Part shown: one piece after another, positions 1 through 10,786 of the stretch
Layout: every line of letters begins with the position of its first letter
Numbering within the stretch: the first letter of the stretch is position 1
Assembly: GCF_036884655.1 (NCBI RefSeq)
Contig: NC_088331.1
Location: 13,841,001 to 13,905,000 of the forward strand
Reading direction: 5' to 3'
Source of the DNA: Musa acuminata AAA Group
Taxonomy: Eukaryota > Streptophyta > Magnoliopsida > Zingiberales > Musaceae
DNA length: 64,000 nt
The notes under the pieces: model-generated
The model's database searches: none
The model's input: only the letters and a program-made list of their open reading frames with translations
Told to the model about the DNA's origin: nothing
Position numbers and translations under genes: made by a program

Positions 1-1
1 C

Positions 2-430
2 ACATCAGGATCATGTCAATTTTTAGGACATGCCCTTGTATCCTGGTCATCTAAGAAACAAAACTCGGTTGCCCTATCAACAACCGAAGCTGAATACATT
101 GCAGCAAGTGCATGCTGTGCACAAGTTGTATGGATGAAAAACACTTTAGAAGATTACAAAGTGAATCTTAAAGATATTCCCATTAAATGTGATAACACGA
201 GTGCAATATGCTTAACTAAAAATCCTATACAACACTCAAGAACAAAACACATTGATATTAGACATCACTTTATACGAGATCATGTCTCTAATCATGATGT
301 AACCATAGAGTTTATTGATACCAAACATCAACTGGCTGATATCTTCACAAAACCCCTATGTGAAGAACAATTTGATTACATAAGAAGAGAATTAGGAATG
401 TTGAATTGTCCGAATACTTTAACTAGTTAA
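2..430 (+). CDS. Ty1/copia (Sirevirus-like) pol, RNase H C-terminal part
   Basis: This is the 3' end of a copia-type polyprotein whose start lies left of the window. Frame 2 is open from the first base to the TAG at 428-430. It carries the copia RNase H signatures: a GHALVSWSSKKQ stretch, then LSTTEAEYIAAS near position 80, DNTSAICLTKNP, the SRTKHIDIRHHFIRDH block, and ADIFTKPL near the end. RNase H removes the RNA strand of the RNA-DNA hybrid during reverse transcription. No stop or frameshift is visible in this part, so the copy may be young. A long noncoding spacer, a polypurine tract and an LTR follow in the same orientation, the order expected for the 3' end of a copia element. The Sirevirus assignment rests on the spacer, multiple polypurine tracts and long LTR. 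Confidence 0.93.
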   Translation, partial: TSGSCQFLGHALVSWSSKKQNSVALSTTEAEYIAASACCAQVVWMKNTLEDYKVNLKDIPIKCDNTSAICLTKNPIQHSRTKHIDIRHHFIRDHVSNHDVTIEFIDTKHQLADIFTKPLCEEQFDYIRRELGMLNCPNTLTS

Positions 431-1214
431 AATTATTTTTCGGATGTTATTACTATTACATGCCTTGACAAACGCTTGATCAAATAACATGATGCAAATT
501 ATGTGACAAATATTTTTAACCAAATGCATGTAAGAAGTTCATTTTTCGGGTTGTATGCTAAAAATGGGATGTTCCCGTACACTCTTATGAAAACTCTTTG
601 GAAAATGACTTTCCTCCGTCAAGCAAAAACAATAAAGAAATATATGTGTCATGACTTCCTTTATATGCTTGATAATGCTATCATGCTTTTTGTTGATGAC
701 AAAGGGGGAGAAAAATATGAATTGATAAACACTATGTCATAGCTGAACTGCCATAATCATATCTATGTCATAGTTGCAAATACTTGAGTGATGCTATAAA
801 CAATGTTATGCCATCCTTGCATCACCAAGAGATATGTGAACATGTACTATAGTTTGCATCATATCTTGATTTGATATTGTGAAGAAAATGCAAACGTACT
901 AGAAAATCTCAAATGTGAGCATCATGTAAAAAGTCCTTCGTAGCTTTATATGATTACATGATGATTGGTTACAAACACTATCATACAAACTTGATGATGT
1001 ATGTCATGCCTTGACATAATTCTTGAAGACATACATCATGATAGGCATCATGATGGGAGCATTGATAAGTTTAACTGATCTAACTTATCAATACGTCACT
1101 TGAATTCTTAGGTCTTGAATTCAAGGTTGACTTATCTCAACTATGGCATATAGATAGGGGGAGTTAAGGACAACTCCTTTATCAATTGATTGTCATCATC
1201 AAAAAGGGGGAGAT
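431..1214 (+). other. Sirevirus 3' spacer with two polypurine tracts
   Basis: Noncoding spacer between pol and the 3' LTR. A 79-codon open frame at 503-742 shows no recognisable domain. A purine run, AAAGGGGGAGAAAAA, lies at 701-715 just after a TTTTTGTTGATGAC block. The primary polypurine tract, AAAAAGGGGGAGA at 1201-1213, abuts the LTR. A similar secondary tract occurs in the other copies here (6372-6383, and on the minus strand near 50765 and 50975). Several polypurine tracts upstream of the 3' LTR are a known Sirevirus trait. Confidence 0.75.
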
Positions 1215-1744
1215 TGTTGAATCTCGGATTTTGATGATGAAGTCAATTGTCATTTGTTATCTAATCTATGTGTTGAGATAAGTGTGCAGGATTAACTACG
1301 ATGAGAGTAAGACAAGCAGTAGGAGTTGCGCCGGAGTCAAGATCATGATCACGTTGGGAGTTCGAGAGTTCGACGGAAGTTCGGACGGTCGTCGGAGGTT
1401 CAGAGAGAACAGATCCGAGAAGTCCAGAAGCTTGCTAAGCGAAGCTCGTCGGAACTCGCCAAGTGGATCGTCGCAAAGTCCAGGAGTATGCCGGATGTCC
1501 GCAGAAGGATCACCGAGGGTTATCGGTTGATCGACGGAAGTTGGCCGGAAACTCGCCGGAAGAAGCGATTGACGCATCGGAGCAAAGCTGCAGAAGTTGT
1601 CTTAGAGTTAATCGTAGTTAGCATGATGATTAAGCATGAAAATGGGAGGTGACCCCATTAGCTTAATCTTGGGGCAATTGGGCCCCTGAAAAGATTCAAA
1701 GTGGGTCGAATGGAGTGAACCATTCGGACCCTGATTGCACCAAG

Positions 1745-2004
1745 AGGTGCAACCGCCTGGGCTGTGGGGTTGAGAGGTGCAACCGCCCCAGCCAGGAGGT
1801 GCAACCGCCTAGGCTGTGGGGTTGAGAGGTGCAACCGCCCCAGCCAGGAGGTGCAACCGCCTGGGCTGTGGGGTTGAGAGGTGCAACCGCCCCAGCCAGG
1901 AGGTGCAACCGCCTGGGCTGTGGGGTTGAGAGGTGCAACCGCCCCAGCCAGGAGGTGCAACCGCCTGGGCTGCGAGGCTGGGAGGTGCAACCGCCCCAGC
2001 CAAG
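1745..2004 (+). repeat. 52-bp tandem array in LTR U3 (5 copies)
   Basis: Five units start at 1745, 1797, 1849, 1901 and 1953, an exact 52-bp spacing. Each holds two AGGTGCAACCGCC cores, one followed by CCAGCCAGG and one by TGGGCTGTGGGGTTGAG. The first units are almost identical; the last has drifted. The array lies about 460 bp upstream of the LTR TATA box, where a promoter-proximal enhancer would sit. Confidence 0.93.
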
Positions 2005-2019
2005 AGGTTGCACCGCCAG

Positions 2020-2375
2020 AGCTCAAGTTCCGAGCTCTGCCAGGCGATGCAACCACCAAGCTCAGTCTTCGAGCTCTGGCAGATTGGTGCATCAGCCTGA
2101 GCTCAGTCTCGAGCTCTGCCAGGTGATGCATTCACCAAGCTCAGTCTTCGAGCTTTGGCAGAGAGGTGGATCAGCCTGAGCTCAGCTTGGAGCTCTGCCA
2201 GGTGATGCAACCACCGAGCTCAGATTTCGAGCTTTGCCAGGTGATGCAACCACCAAGCTCAGTCTTCGAGCTCTGCCAGGTGATGCAACCATCGAGCTCA
2301 GTCTTCGAGCTCTGGCAGAGAGAAGCAATCGGCAGAGCTCAGTCGTCGAGCTCTGCCAGGCGGTGCCACCTCTCC
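2020..2375 (+). repeat. Degenerate GAGCTC-rich repeats in LTR U3
   Basis: Roughly eight units of about 45 bp, each with GAGCTCAGTCTTCGAGCTC followed by TGCCAGG and GATGCAACCACC or a variant. The GAGCTC...GAGCTC arrangement makes each unit partly palindromic. Related units occur in the solo LTRs (8860-9020 and 15030-15260). Confidence 0.8.
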
Positions 2376-2464
2376 AGTCAAGAGGTGCAACCGCCTGATC
2401 CCAGAATTCTGGGATTTGATCGATTTGATCGTTTTGAGCTCGAATTTTGAATTGGGTTGGGGCC

Positions 2465-2472
2465 TATAAATA
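2465..2472 (+). promoter_or_regulatory. LTR TATA box
   Basis: TATAAATA within GGGGCCTATAAATACCCCACCC. The same context is conserved in other LTRs of the family: 9105-9112, 15318-15325, 22376-22383 and, on the minus strand, near 48597 and 49472. This is the expected LTR promoter, with transcription starting some 30 bp downstream. Confidence 0.75.
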
Positions 2473-3118
2473 CCCCACCCATTCAGCACTGAAAAGATAC
2501 AGACCTATACCGAAATCTTGATCTTTTCTGTGATTCTAAGAGCTCAAAAGTGTTGTAAAACCTTTAAGTCTCCTCCTTCTGTTCTTCAAGTTTTCAATTG
2601 TAAAGTGAGGAGAGAAAGGTCTGTAAAGGTTGTCTCCTAAGCCTGCCAAAAGGAGAGAAATTGTAAGAGGGAAGTTTGGCCTTCGCCCATTGAAGGAAGG
2701 CACCTAGTTGACGTCGGCAACCTCATCGGTGGAGGAAGCCAAAAGTGGAGTAGGTCAAGGCTGACCGAACCACTCTAAATCTCTGGTTTGCGTTTATTTT
2801 CGAGCACTTTATCATTACTGCAAACCTCCCTCATCACTACTGCTCTCTGCGCTTTCACGAACAAGATCTAAGTGCTGTTCTTCCAAATCTGCATTCAGAC
2901 GTAAACTCGTATCTTCATACATTACAGTTTACGTTTACGTTTGATTCTGCAGAACTGTTTTCCGTGCTTTTACGAACGAGTTTCAACATTTAGACGTAAA
3001 ACTGCATTCAGACGTAAATCGGCTTTCTTCGCTCAATCATCAGATTTCAGTTCACGTTTACGTCTTGGTTTCAACTGCATACTGCCTTCTGCGAGTATAC
3101 AAACGAGTTTCAAAGTTT

Positions 3119-3465
3119 AGACGTAAATCTGCGTCTAACTGCGTTTAGACGTAAATCTGCGTTTAGACGTAAAACTACGTTTAGACGTAAAACTGCGTTT
3201 AGACGTAAAACTGCATTTAGACGTAAAACTACGTTTAGACGTAAATCTGCGTTTAGACGTAAAACTACGTTTAGACGTAAAACTGCGTTTAGACGTAAAT
3301 CTGCGTTTAGACGTAAATCTGCATTTAGACGTAAATCTGAGTTTAGACGCAAAACTGCGCTTAGACGCAAAACTGCGCTTAGACGCAATCTGCGCTTAGA
3401 CGCAAAACTGCGCTTAGACGCAATCTGCGCTTAGACGCAAACTGCACTTAGATACAAACTGAGAA
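3119..3465 (+). repeat. 18-bp GACGTAAA array in LTR
   Basis: About 18-19 tandem copies of an 18-bp unit of the form GACGTAAAACTGCGTTTA, with variants GACGCAAA, AACTAC and AATCTG. It lies downstream of the TATA box, so it would be in the transcribed leader. A longer-drifted version is in the solo LTR at 9664-10008. Confidence 0.93.
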
Positions 3466-3580
3466 TTTGCTTTTGCATCATAATAGTTTTTGAACGAACG
3501 CAGCTTTTGGTTTTTAAATTATTATAAGATTTCCGCTGCACTAATTCACCCCCCCCCTCTTAGTGCTCTTGATCCTAACA

Positions 3581-4006
3581 CGTAAGACTAGCTTCGATCA
3601 AGGAGAGGCAAATTGATTAAAGTAGGAGGAATCAGACATTGGGCCGGAGTGAACATGTAAGAAGATTGGACGTCGGGCTGAAGGATCGATCGACGTATTG
3701 GCAGAAGGCTCGTACCATGAATTCGGGTATCGGGCTGAAGGATCGGACATTGCACCAAGGAGATTGGAAGTTGTAGGAGTCAACATGCCGATTGGGCAAT
3801 ACGCTGAAGGAGAGGATGATGCGTCAAATGATTGGACGAGTGTCAGATGAACCAATGACATGTCGGACAAAGGATTCATGCTTTGTAATCATTTATCTAA
3901 GATCAAAGTAGTTTAGGGGACTGATTGAGTTAGCTTTTGGTGTAATTATGCTAACTCAATTAGGAGCCAATTGGGCGTTATTTGGGACTGATTTGGCTCA
4001 TTAGGA
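3581..4006 (+). mobile_element. Diverged LTR fragment (U3 module)
   Basis: This stretch aligns by eye to the U3 module of the other LTRs: CTTCGATCA, GAAGATTGGACGTCGGGC, GACGTATTGGCAGAAGGCT, GCCGATTGGGCAATA and CCAATGACATGTCGGACAA appear in the same order. It lacks LTR ends and is more diverged than its neighbours, so it looks like an older remnant into which the element at 4007 was inserted. Confidence 0.7.
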
Positions 4007-5532
4007 TGTTGAATCTCGTACTTTGATGATAAAACCAATTGATAATTGTGTTCATATTTTAATCTACATTTTAAGTGATACAAGATGCTTCAATCAAGAT
4101 GAGACAATTAAAGCATGAAAAATCAAGTTGTGTCGAAGGAGAATATATTATAAGATTGGATGTCGGGCCGATGGATCGGTCGACGTATCGACAGAAGGCT
4201 TCGGGCCGTGGATTCGGGCATCGAGCCAAGAAGAGCGGATATTGCGGAGTCAACTAGCCGATTGGGCAATAAGCCGTAAGAGAGGACGATGCACCGAAGA
4301 ATCGGACAAAGCGTCGAGAGACCAATGACATGCCGGACAACTTGATTAATGCTTAGTATTAATTGTCTAGATCGAAGTTTGTTTTACATGTGCAGGATTA
4401 ACTATGATGGAAGTAAGATATGCAGTAGGAGTTATGCCGGAGTTAAGACCAAGATCACGTTGGGGGTTCGAGAGTTCGACGGAAGTTTGGACGATCATTA
4501 GAGGTTCTGCGGGAACAAATATGAGAAGTCCAGGAGCTTGCCAAAGAAGCTCGTCGGAACTCACCAAGTGGATCGTCGCAAGTCCAGGAGTTTGCCGGAA
4601 GTCTGCCGGAACATCGCCGAGGGTTCGTCGGATGTTCGCCAGAAGCTCGCCGGAAGAAGCGATTGACGCACTGGAGCAATTTACAATATTAATGTCTTAA
4701 ATATCATAGTTAGCATGTAGATTAAGTTAGGAATGGGAGGTGATCCCATTAACTTAATCTGGGGGCAATTGGGCCCTTGACAGACCCAAATTGGGCCGAA
4801 TGGATCAGCCCATTCGGACCCAGAATTCTTGGCCGGCAGTGGCACCGCCTTGGAGCTTAGTCTCCCAAGAATGCTGGGCGGTGGTACCGCCCCTGTCAAG
4901 TAGTGGTACCGCCTGAGCTCGGTCTCCAAGTAATGCTAGGTGGTAGTACTGCCCAGTTATGGCAGTAGCATCGTTAGGACCCCGGAAATCCGGGAGATGA
5001 CATTTTTGAGCTCCAAATTCAAACTAGTTGGGGCCTATATAAACCCCACCCTTTCCTGCATGAAAGTGCACTGAAAGCTTGCATTTATTCTGAGAATTTG
5101 AGAGCTTAAAAGTGTTGTAAAAGGCTAGAAGTTCTTCTCTCTCTTTTCTTCTAAGTTTTGATCATTCAAGAGAGGAGTGAAAATATGTAAGGGTTGTCTC
5201 CTAAGCCCGTCAAAAGGAATAAAGCTGTAAAAGGGTGGTTAGCCTTCGCCTATTGAAGGAAGGTCTCTAGTGGACGTCGGTGACCTCGCCGGAGAAGGAA
5301 GCCAAAAGTGGATATATGTCAAGATTGACCGAACCACTTTAAATCTCAATTTGTGTTTACATTCTGCTCTTTATATTAACTGCAAACTGCCTCCATTACT
5401 TTACATCAACTATACTTCCGTTTTGATCTTAAATTAAAGTTCTTTCCAAAACAGTTTTCATCGAAAATAGATTTCTTCGTACGAAAGTCATTTTTGAACC
5501 GACGAAAGTTTTTCGCTGCACTAATTCACCCT

Positions 5533-6546
5533 AATGGCCATCGGAGAGGAGGTAACAAATTTAATTGATGCAGATTTATCATTTGATGAATTATTAAATA
5601 CTTTCCATGACTTATTTGATGAATGCAAAATAATTAGTAGAAAATATAAATTGCTAAAAAGGGAGCAAGAATTTCTAGTATGCATATCATGAAAAGAGGC
5701 AAACTTGCTAGCTTGCTAATCTCAAAAAGGAAGCAAGAAGTGCTATCTTGCGAATCTCAAGAGAATCAATGTTTGCCAAATTACACATTTCAAAAAGAGG
5801 CAAAATAGTCCATCTTGCACATCTCAAAAGATAGTAAAATTTTGCTAACTTTTTTATGTGTAAAAGTTGATAGCTTGCATGCTATAAATTTGCATACCAA
5901 AAGTGTTATTTTGCCTATACCAAAATGTAAAACATTCTAACTTGCACTTTGCAACGAAAGCAAAATTGCTAGCTCAACATTGCAAAGGAAGCAAAAATTT
6001 GCTAGTTTGCAACTTGCATATTTCAAGAAGCAAGAGTTGCTTTCTTGATTATCTCTAATTTGCTAGCTAGCATGATGTAGAACTTGCTATCTTGAACATT
6101 ATAAAGAAACGCTATCTTGCCTATCACAAAGAAAAGCAAATATGCCAACTTGCACATCTTTAAATTTGCTAGCTTATATGAAGTAGAACATGCTATCTTG
6201 CTACCTTGTATATCTACAACTTGATAGTTTGAATGTTTTAAGCATGATATAACACTTGCCAAATTTTCTAGCTTACAAATTGCATGATGATAAAACTTCA
6301 TGTTTTTCATGCAACAATTTTAATTTTATGTTTAAACACATGAGAATTGTACTTCAACTTTTTGTTGATAACAAAGGGGAGAAGTATGTTAATTGTATGT
6401 CATGAATTGATCATGACATGTTGCTTGGATTTTTTAATCCAAGAGTTTCTATCAATAAGGCATATTGATAGGGGAGTTTGGTTAAACTCTCGGAGTTAAG
6501 TTTAACTCTGTCATCAATTGGTTATCATCATAAAAAAGGGGGAGAT
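5533..6546 (+). pseudogene. gag C-terminal remnant plus 3' spacer
   Basis: Around 5533-5690 a frame reads through a late-gag coiled stretch containing VTNLIDADLSFDELLNTF and then CKIISRKYKLLKREQEFL, before a stop near 5690. This resembles the region after the zinc knuckle in Sirevirus gag. From about 5690 to 6340 the DNA is noncoding and made of short motifs such as TTGCTAGCTTGC and CATCTCAAAAG in many variants. A purine tract lies at 6372-6383 and the primary tract at 6533-6545. No pol sequence is present. Confidence 0.65.
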
Positions 6547-7901
6547 TGTTGAATCTCGTATTTTGATGATGAAACCAATTGATAATTATGTTGATGTTTT
6601 AATCTGTGTTTTGAGTAACGCAGGATATTTCAATCAGGATGAGACAATTAAAGCGGAAAAAATCAAGTTGTGTCAGAGGAGAACATGTCAGAAGATTGGG
6701 CGTCGGGCTGGTGGATCAATCGACACAGGCCGGTGGATCAGTCGACGTATCGACAGAAGGCTTCGGGCCTTGGATTCGGGCATCGGGCTAAGAAAAGCGG
6801 ATATTGCGCCAAGGATATCGGAGTTGCGAAGTCAACTGGTCGATTGGGCAATAGGCCACAAGAGAGGACGATGTGCTGAAGAATTAGACGAAGCGTCAAG
6901 GGACCAATGATATGCCGGACAACTTGATTAATGCTTAGTATTAATTGTCTAGATCAAAGTTTGTTTTACATGTGTAGGATTAACTACGATGGAAGTAAGA
7001 TCTGCAGCAGGAGTTGCGTCGAAGTCAAGACCATGATCACGTTGGGGGTTCGAGAGTTCGACGGAAGTTCGAACGGTTATCGGAGGTTCTACAGGAACAA
7101 ATCCGAGAAGTCCAGGAGCTTGCCAAAGAAGCTTGTCGGAACTCACCAAGTAGATCGTCGCAAGTCCAGGAGTTTACCGGAAGTCCACCGGAGCATTGCC
7201 TAGGGTTTATCGGAGGTTTGCCGGAAGTTCATCGGAAGCTCGCTAGAAGAAGCGATTGACGCACCAGAGCAAGTTGCAGTATTAATGTCTTAAATATCAT
7301 AGTTAGCATGTAAATTAAGTTAGGAATGAGAGGTGATCCCATTAACTTAATCTGGGACAATTGGACCCTTGATAGACCCAAATTGGGCCAAATGGATCAG
7401 CCCATTCGGACCCAGAATTCTTGGCCGGCAGTGGCACCGCCTAGGAGCTCAGTCTCCCAGGAATGCTGGACGGTGGTACTGCCTGAGCTCGGTCTCCGAG
7501 CAATGCCATGCGATAGTATCGCCCAGTTATGGCGGTAGTATCGCTAGGACCCCAGAAATCAGAGAGATGACATTTTTTAGCTCCAAATTCAAACCAGTTA
7601 TGGCCTATATAAACCTTACCCTTTCCCGCATGAAAGTGCACCAAAAGCTTACATTTATTCTGAGAATTTAAGAGTTTAAAAGTGTTGTAAAAGGCTAGAA
7701 GTTCTTCTCCCTCTTTTCTTCTAAGTTTTGATCATTCAAGAGAGGAGTAAAAATCTATAAGGGTTGTCTCCTAAGCCCATCAAGAGTAAAGATGTAAAAG
7801 GGTGGTTGACCTTCGCCTATTGAAGGAAGGCCTCTAGTGGACATCGGTAACCTCGTCGGAGAAGGAAGCCAAAAGTGGATGTAGGTCAAGATTGACCGAA
7901 C

Positions 7902-10149
7902 TGTTGAATCTCGTATTTTGATGATGAAACTACTTGATATATGTTTATGATTTAATCTGTGTTTTGAGTGACGCAGGGTGCTTCGATCAGGATGAGACAA
8001 TTAAAGCAGGAACATCATGTTGTGCCGGAAGAACATGTCAGAAGATTGGACGTCGGGCCGGTGGATCGGTCGACGTGTCGACAGAAGGCTTCGGGCCGTG
8101 GACTTGGGCATCGGGCCAAGAAGAGCGGGTATTGTGCCAAGGATATCGGAGTTGCAGAGTCAACTGGCCGATTGGGCAATAGGCTGCAGGAAAGGACGAT
8201 GCGCCGAAGAATCGGACGAAGCGTCGAGGGACCAATGACATGTCGGACAACTTGGTTAATTGCTTAGGATTAATTGTCTCGATCGAAGTTTTTGTTTTGA
8301 GTGTGCAGGATTGATTACGATGAAAGTAAGACATGCAACAGGAGTTGCGCCGGAGTCATGACAATGATCACGTTGGGAGTTCGAGAGCTCGACGGAAGTT
8401 CGGACAGTCGTCGGAGGTTCTGCGGGAACAAATCCGAGAAGTCCAGAAGCTTGCCAAAGGAGCTCGTCGGAACTTGCCAAGTGGATCGTCGCAGTCCAGA
8501 AGTTTGCCGGAAGTCTGCAGGAGCATCACCGAGGGTTCATCGGATGATCGACGGAAGTTCGCCGGAAACTCGCCGGAAGAAGCGAGTGACGCACCGAAGC
8601 AAGCTGCAGAATATGTCTTAGGAAATAATCGTAGTTAGCACTTTGATTAAGTTAGAAATGGGAGGTGATCCCATTAGCTTAATCTTGGGGCAATTGGGCC
8701 CCTGAAGAACTCAAATTGGGTCGAATGGTTCAGCCCATTCGGACCCAGGTTGCTGTGGGAAGTGCAACCGCCCAGGCAGGGAGGTAGCACCGCCCAGGCT
8801 ATGTCTCCCAGCGAGACTGGGCGGTGCAACCTCTTATGTCAAGAGGTAGCACCGCCAGAGCTCAAGTTTCGAGCTCTGCCAAGCAGTGCAACCTCTCCAG
8901 TCAGGCGGTGCAACCGCCTGAGCTCGGTCTTCGAGCTCTGGCAGAGAGGTGCAACTACCCCTAACAAAGGTGGCACCGCCCAGAGGCTCAGTCTTCGAGC
9001 TCTGCCAGGCAGTGCAACCGCCCCAGTCAGGAGGTGCAACCGCCTGATCCCGGAATTCCGGGATTTGATCGTTTTGAGCTCCAAATTTGAACTGGGTTGG
9101 GGCCTATAAATACCCCACTCATTCAGCACTGAAGAGACACAGACCTATACCGAATTCTTGATCTTTTCTGTGATTCTAAGAGCTCAAATTTGTGTAAAGT
9201 CCAAAAGTTCTCCTCTTTCTGTTCTTCAAATCTTGAGTTGTAAAGAGAGGAGAGAAAGGTTCTGTAAGGGTTGTCTCCTGAGCCCGTCAAAAGGAGTCAA
9301 ACTGTAAAAGGGCAGTTGGCCTTCGCCTATTGAAGGAAGGCCTCTAGTTGACGTCGGTGACCTCGTCGGTGGAGGAAGCCAAAAGTGGAGTAGGTCAAGA
9401 CTGACCGAACCACTCTAAATCTCTGGTTTGCTTTTATTTTGAGCACTTTATCATTACTGCAAACCTCCTACATAGCTACTGCTCTCTGCGCTTTTACGAA
9501 CAAGTTTCTAAGTTTTGATCTTTCCGAATCTGCATTCAGACATAAATCGGTGTTTTCATACGATCTTTACATTGCAGTTTACATTTACGTTTTGATTCTA
9601 TTTATAACTGCAAATTGTCTTCTACGCTTTTACGAACGAGTTTCTAAGTTCAGATCTTTTCGAAACTACGTTTAGACGTAAACTGCGTAAACTGTGTTTA
9701 GACGTAAAACTACGTTTAGACGCAAACTGCGTCTAGACGTAAAACTGCGTTTAGACGTAAATTGCGCAAACTGTGTTTAGACATAAAACTGTGTTTTAGA
9801 CGTAAACTACTTTTAAACGTAAAATTACGTTTAGACGTAAAACTGTGTTTAGACGCAAACTGCGTTTAGACGTAAAACTGCGTTTTAGACGTAAACTGAG
9901 TTTAGACGCAAACTACGTTTAGACGTAAAACTGCATTTAGACGTAAAACTGCATTTAGACGCAAACTGCGTTTAGACGTAAACTGTATTTAGACATAAAC
10001 TGCGCTCAATCTTATGTAATATTAGAATCGACTTTTACATCGAAATCATTTTTATCGAACGAACGCAGCTTTCATTTTTAATCGCTGAAAGATTTCCGCT
10101 GCACTAATTCACCCCCCCCCCCCCCCTCTTAGTGCTCTCGATCCTAACA
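7902..10149 (+). mobile_element. Nested solo LTR with target duplication CGAAC (2248 bp)
   Basis: A complete LTR, TGTTGAATCTCGTA through GATCCTAACA, is flanked by CGAAC at 7897-7901 and 10150-10154. It interrupts GACCGAACCACTCTAAATCTC, a motif intact in other LTRs (for example 9408-9422), so the pre-insertion site can be read. A single LTR with a perfect 5-bp duplication means an element inserted and its two LTRs recombined. It carries the 333-bp U3 module (7961-8303), AGGTGCAACCGCC-type units (8757-9045), a TATA box (9105-9112) and the 18-bp array. Confidence 0.93.
9664..10008 (+). repeat. 18-bp GACGTAAA array in solo LTR
   Basis: Tandem units based on GACGTAAACTGCGTTTA with single-base indels, so the spacing varies between 17 and 19 bp. 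Position and sequence correspond to the array at 3119-3465 in copy A. Confidence 0.9.
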
Positions 10150-10395
10150 CGAACCACTCTAAATCTCGATTTGCATTTACATTCTGCTCTTTATATTAAT
10201 TGTAAACTGCCTCTGTTACTTTACATCAACTATATTTCCGTTTCGATCTTAAGTTAAAGTTCTTTCTAAAACGATTTTCATCGAAAATATATTTCTTCGT
10301 ATAAAAGTCATTTTTGAACCGATGAAATTTTTTCGTTGCACTAATTCACCAACTCCCCCCACCACCCCAAACCCCCCCCCCCTTCTTAGTGCTCC

Positions 10396-10771
10396 AAGCA
10401 GTGGTACCACCCGTACCCCGAAATCTCGAGAAGGTGGTTGGTCTTCATCTATTGAAGGAAGACCATTAGTAGATATCGATAGCCTCGATAGAAAAGGAAT
10501 CGGGGGTGGATGTAGGTCACGATGACCAAACCACTATAAAACTCGATTTGCATTTACTTTAAGCTCTTTACTTTCATTGCAAACTGTCTTACTTGCTTTA
10601 CCTTCTCATTACACTCTTCCATATGCTTTCAAGTTAAACTCACATTTTCAATATCGATTTTCATCGAACATACGAAATATTTTCAAAACAGATATTTTTA
10701 TCCACTATACTAATTCACCATCCCCACTCCCCCACCCCCACCCCCCTCTTAGTGCCAACTCGATCCTAACA
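10396..10771 (+). mobile_element. 5'-truncated LTR ending CTAACA
   Basis: This is the last 376 bp of an LTR of a related subfamily. It contains the GTGGTTGGTCTTCATCTATTG leader motif, the GACCAAACCACTATAAA block, a poly-C region and a GATCCTAACA end. A primer-binding site follows at once, so this is the remaining part of a 5' LTR. Its left edge is joined to the truncated LTR at 10395. Confidence 0.8.
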
Positions 10772-10773
10772 AT

Positions 10774-10786
10774 TGGTATCAAAGCC
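10774..10786 (+). promoter_or_regulatory. Primer-binding site, initiator tRNA-Met type
   Basis: TGGTATCAAAGCC lies 2 bp after the LTR end. It matches the usual plant copia primer site TGGTATCAGAGCC, complementary to the 3' end of initiator tRNA-Met, with one substitution. Confidence 0.85.

Larger units (their letters stand above)
1215..3580 (+). mobile_element. 3' LTR of Sirevirus-like element (copy A, 2366 bp)
   Basis: The LTR begins TGTTGAATCTCGG directly after the polypurine tract and ends GATCCTAACA, giving TG...CA termini. The same start and end recur in other copies in the window. Internal landmarks in order are a U3 region, a 52-bp tandem array (1745-2004), a degenerate array of GAGCTC-rich units (about 2020-2370), a TATA box (2465-2472), a leader with CTCCTAAGCC and a GACGTCGG block, an 18-bp array (3119-3465) and a poly-C tract before the 3' end. 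This copy lacks a 333-bp U3 module that other copies carry after their first 70 bases. The 5' mate lies outside the window, so no target duplication can be read. Confidence 0.9.
4007..10395 (+). mobile_element. Internally deleted Sirevirus element with nested solo LTR
   Basis: The 5' LTR runs 4007-5532 and starts TGTTGAATCTCGTA. The internal part is only about 1 kb (5533-6546). The 3' LTR starts at 6547 after an AAAAAAGGGGGAGA polypurine tract, is split by a solo LTR at 7902-10149 and resumes at 10150-10395. The 5' LTR ends at CTGCACTAATTCACC, without its poly-C tract and GATCCTAACA terminus. It is fused straight to late gag sequence at CTAATGGCC; shared CTAAT suggests a microhomology deletion that removed the LTR end, primer site and most of gag. 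The 3' LTR also stops short, at CTTAGTGCTCC. No target duplication was found because the right end is damaged. Confidence 0.75.

Noticed and set aside
503..742. 79-codon frame after pol as an env-like gene
   Set aside because: Too short, with no signal or membrane segment and no match to an envelope-like protein; not kept in the other copies.
1282..2489. Many overlapping open frames in the LTR (82-157 codons, both strands)
   Set aside because: They follow from GC-rich tandem repeats; none has a recognisable domain and they differ between LTR copies.
1745..3465. CRISPR-like regularly spaced repeats
   Set aside because: The 52-bp and 18-bp arrays are head-to-tail tandem repeats without unique spacers, inside plant LTRs.
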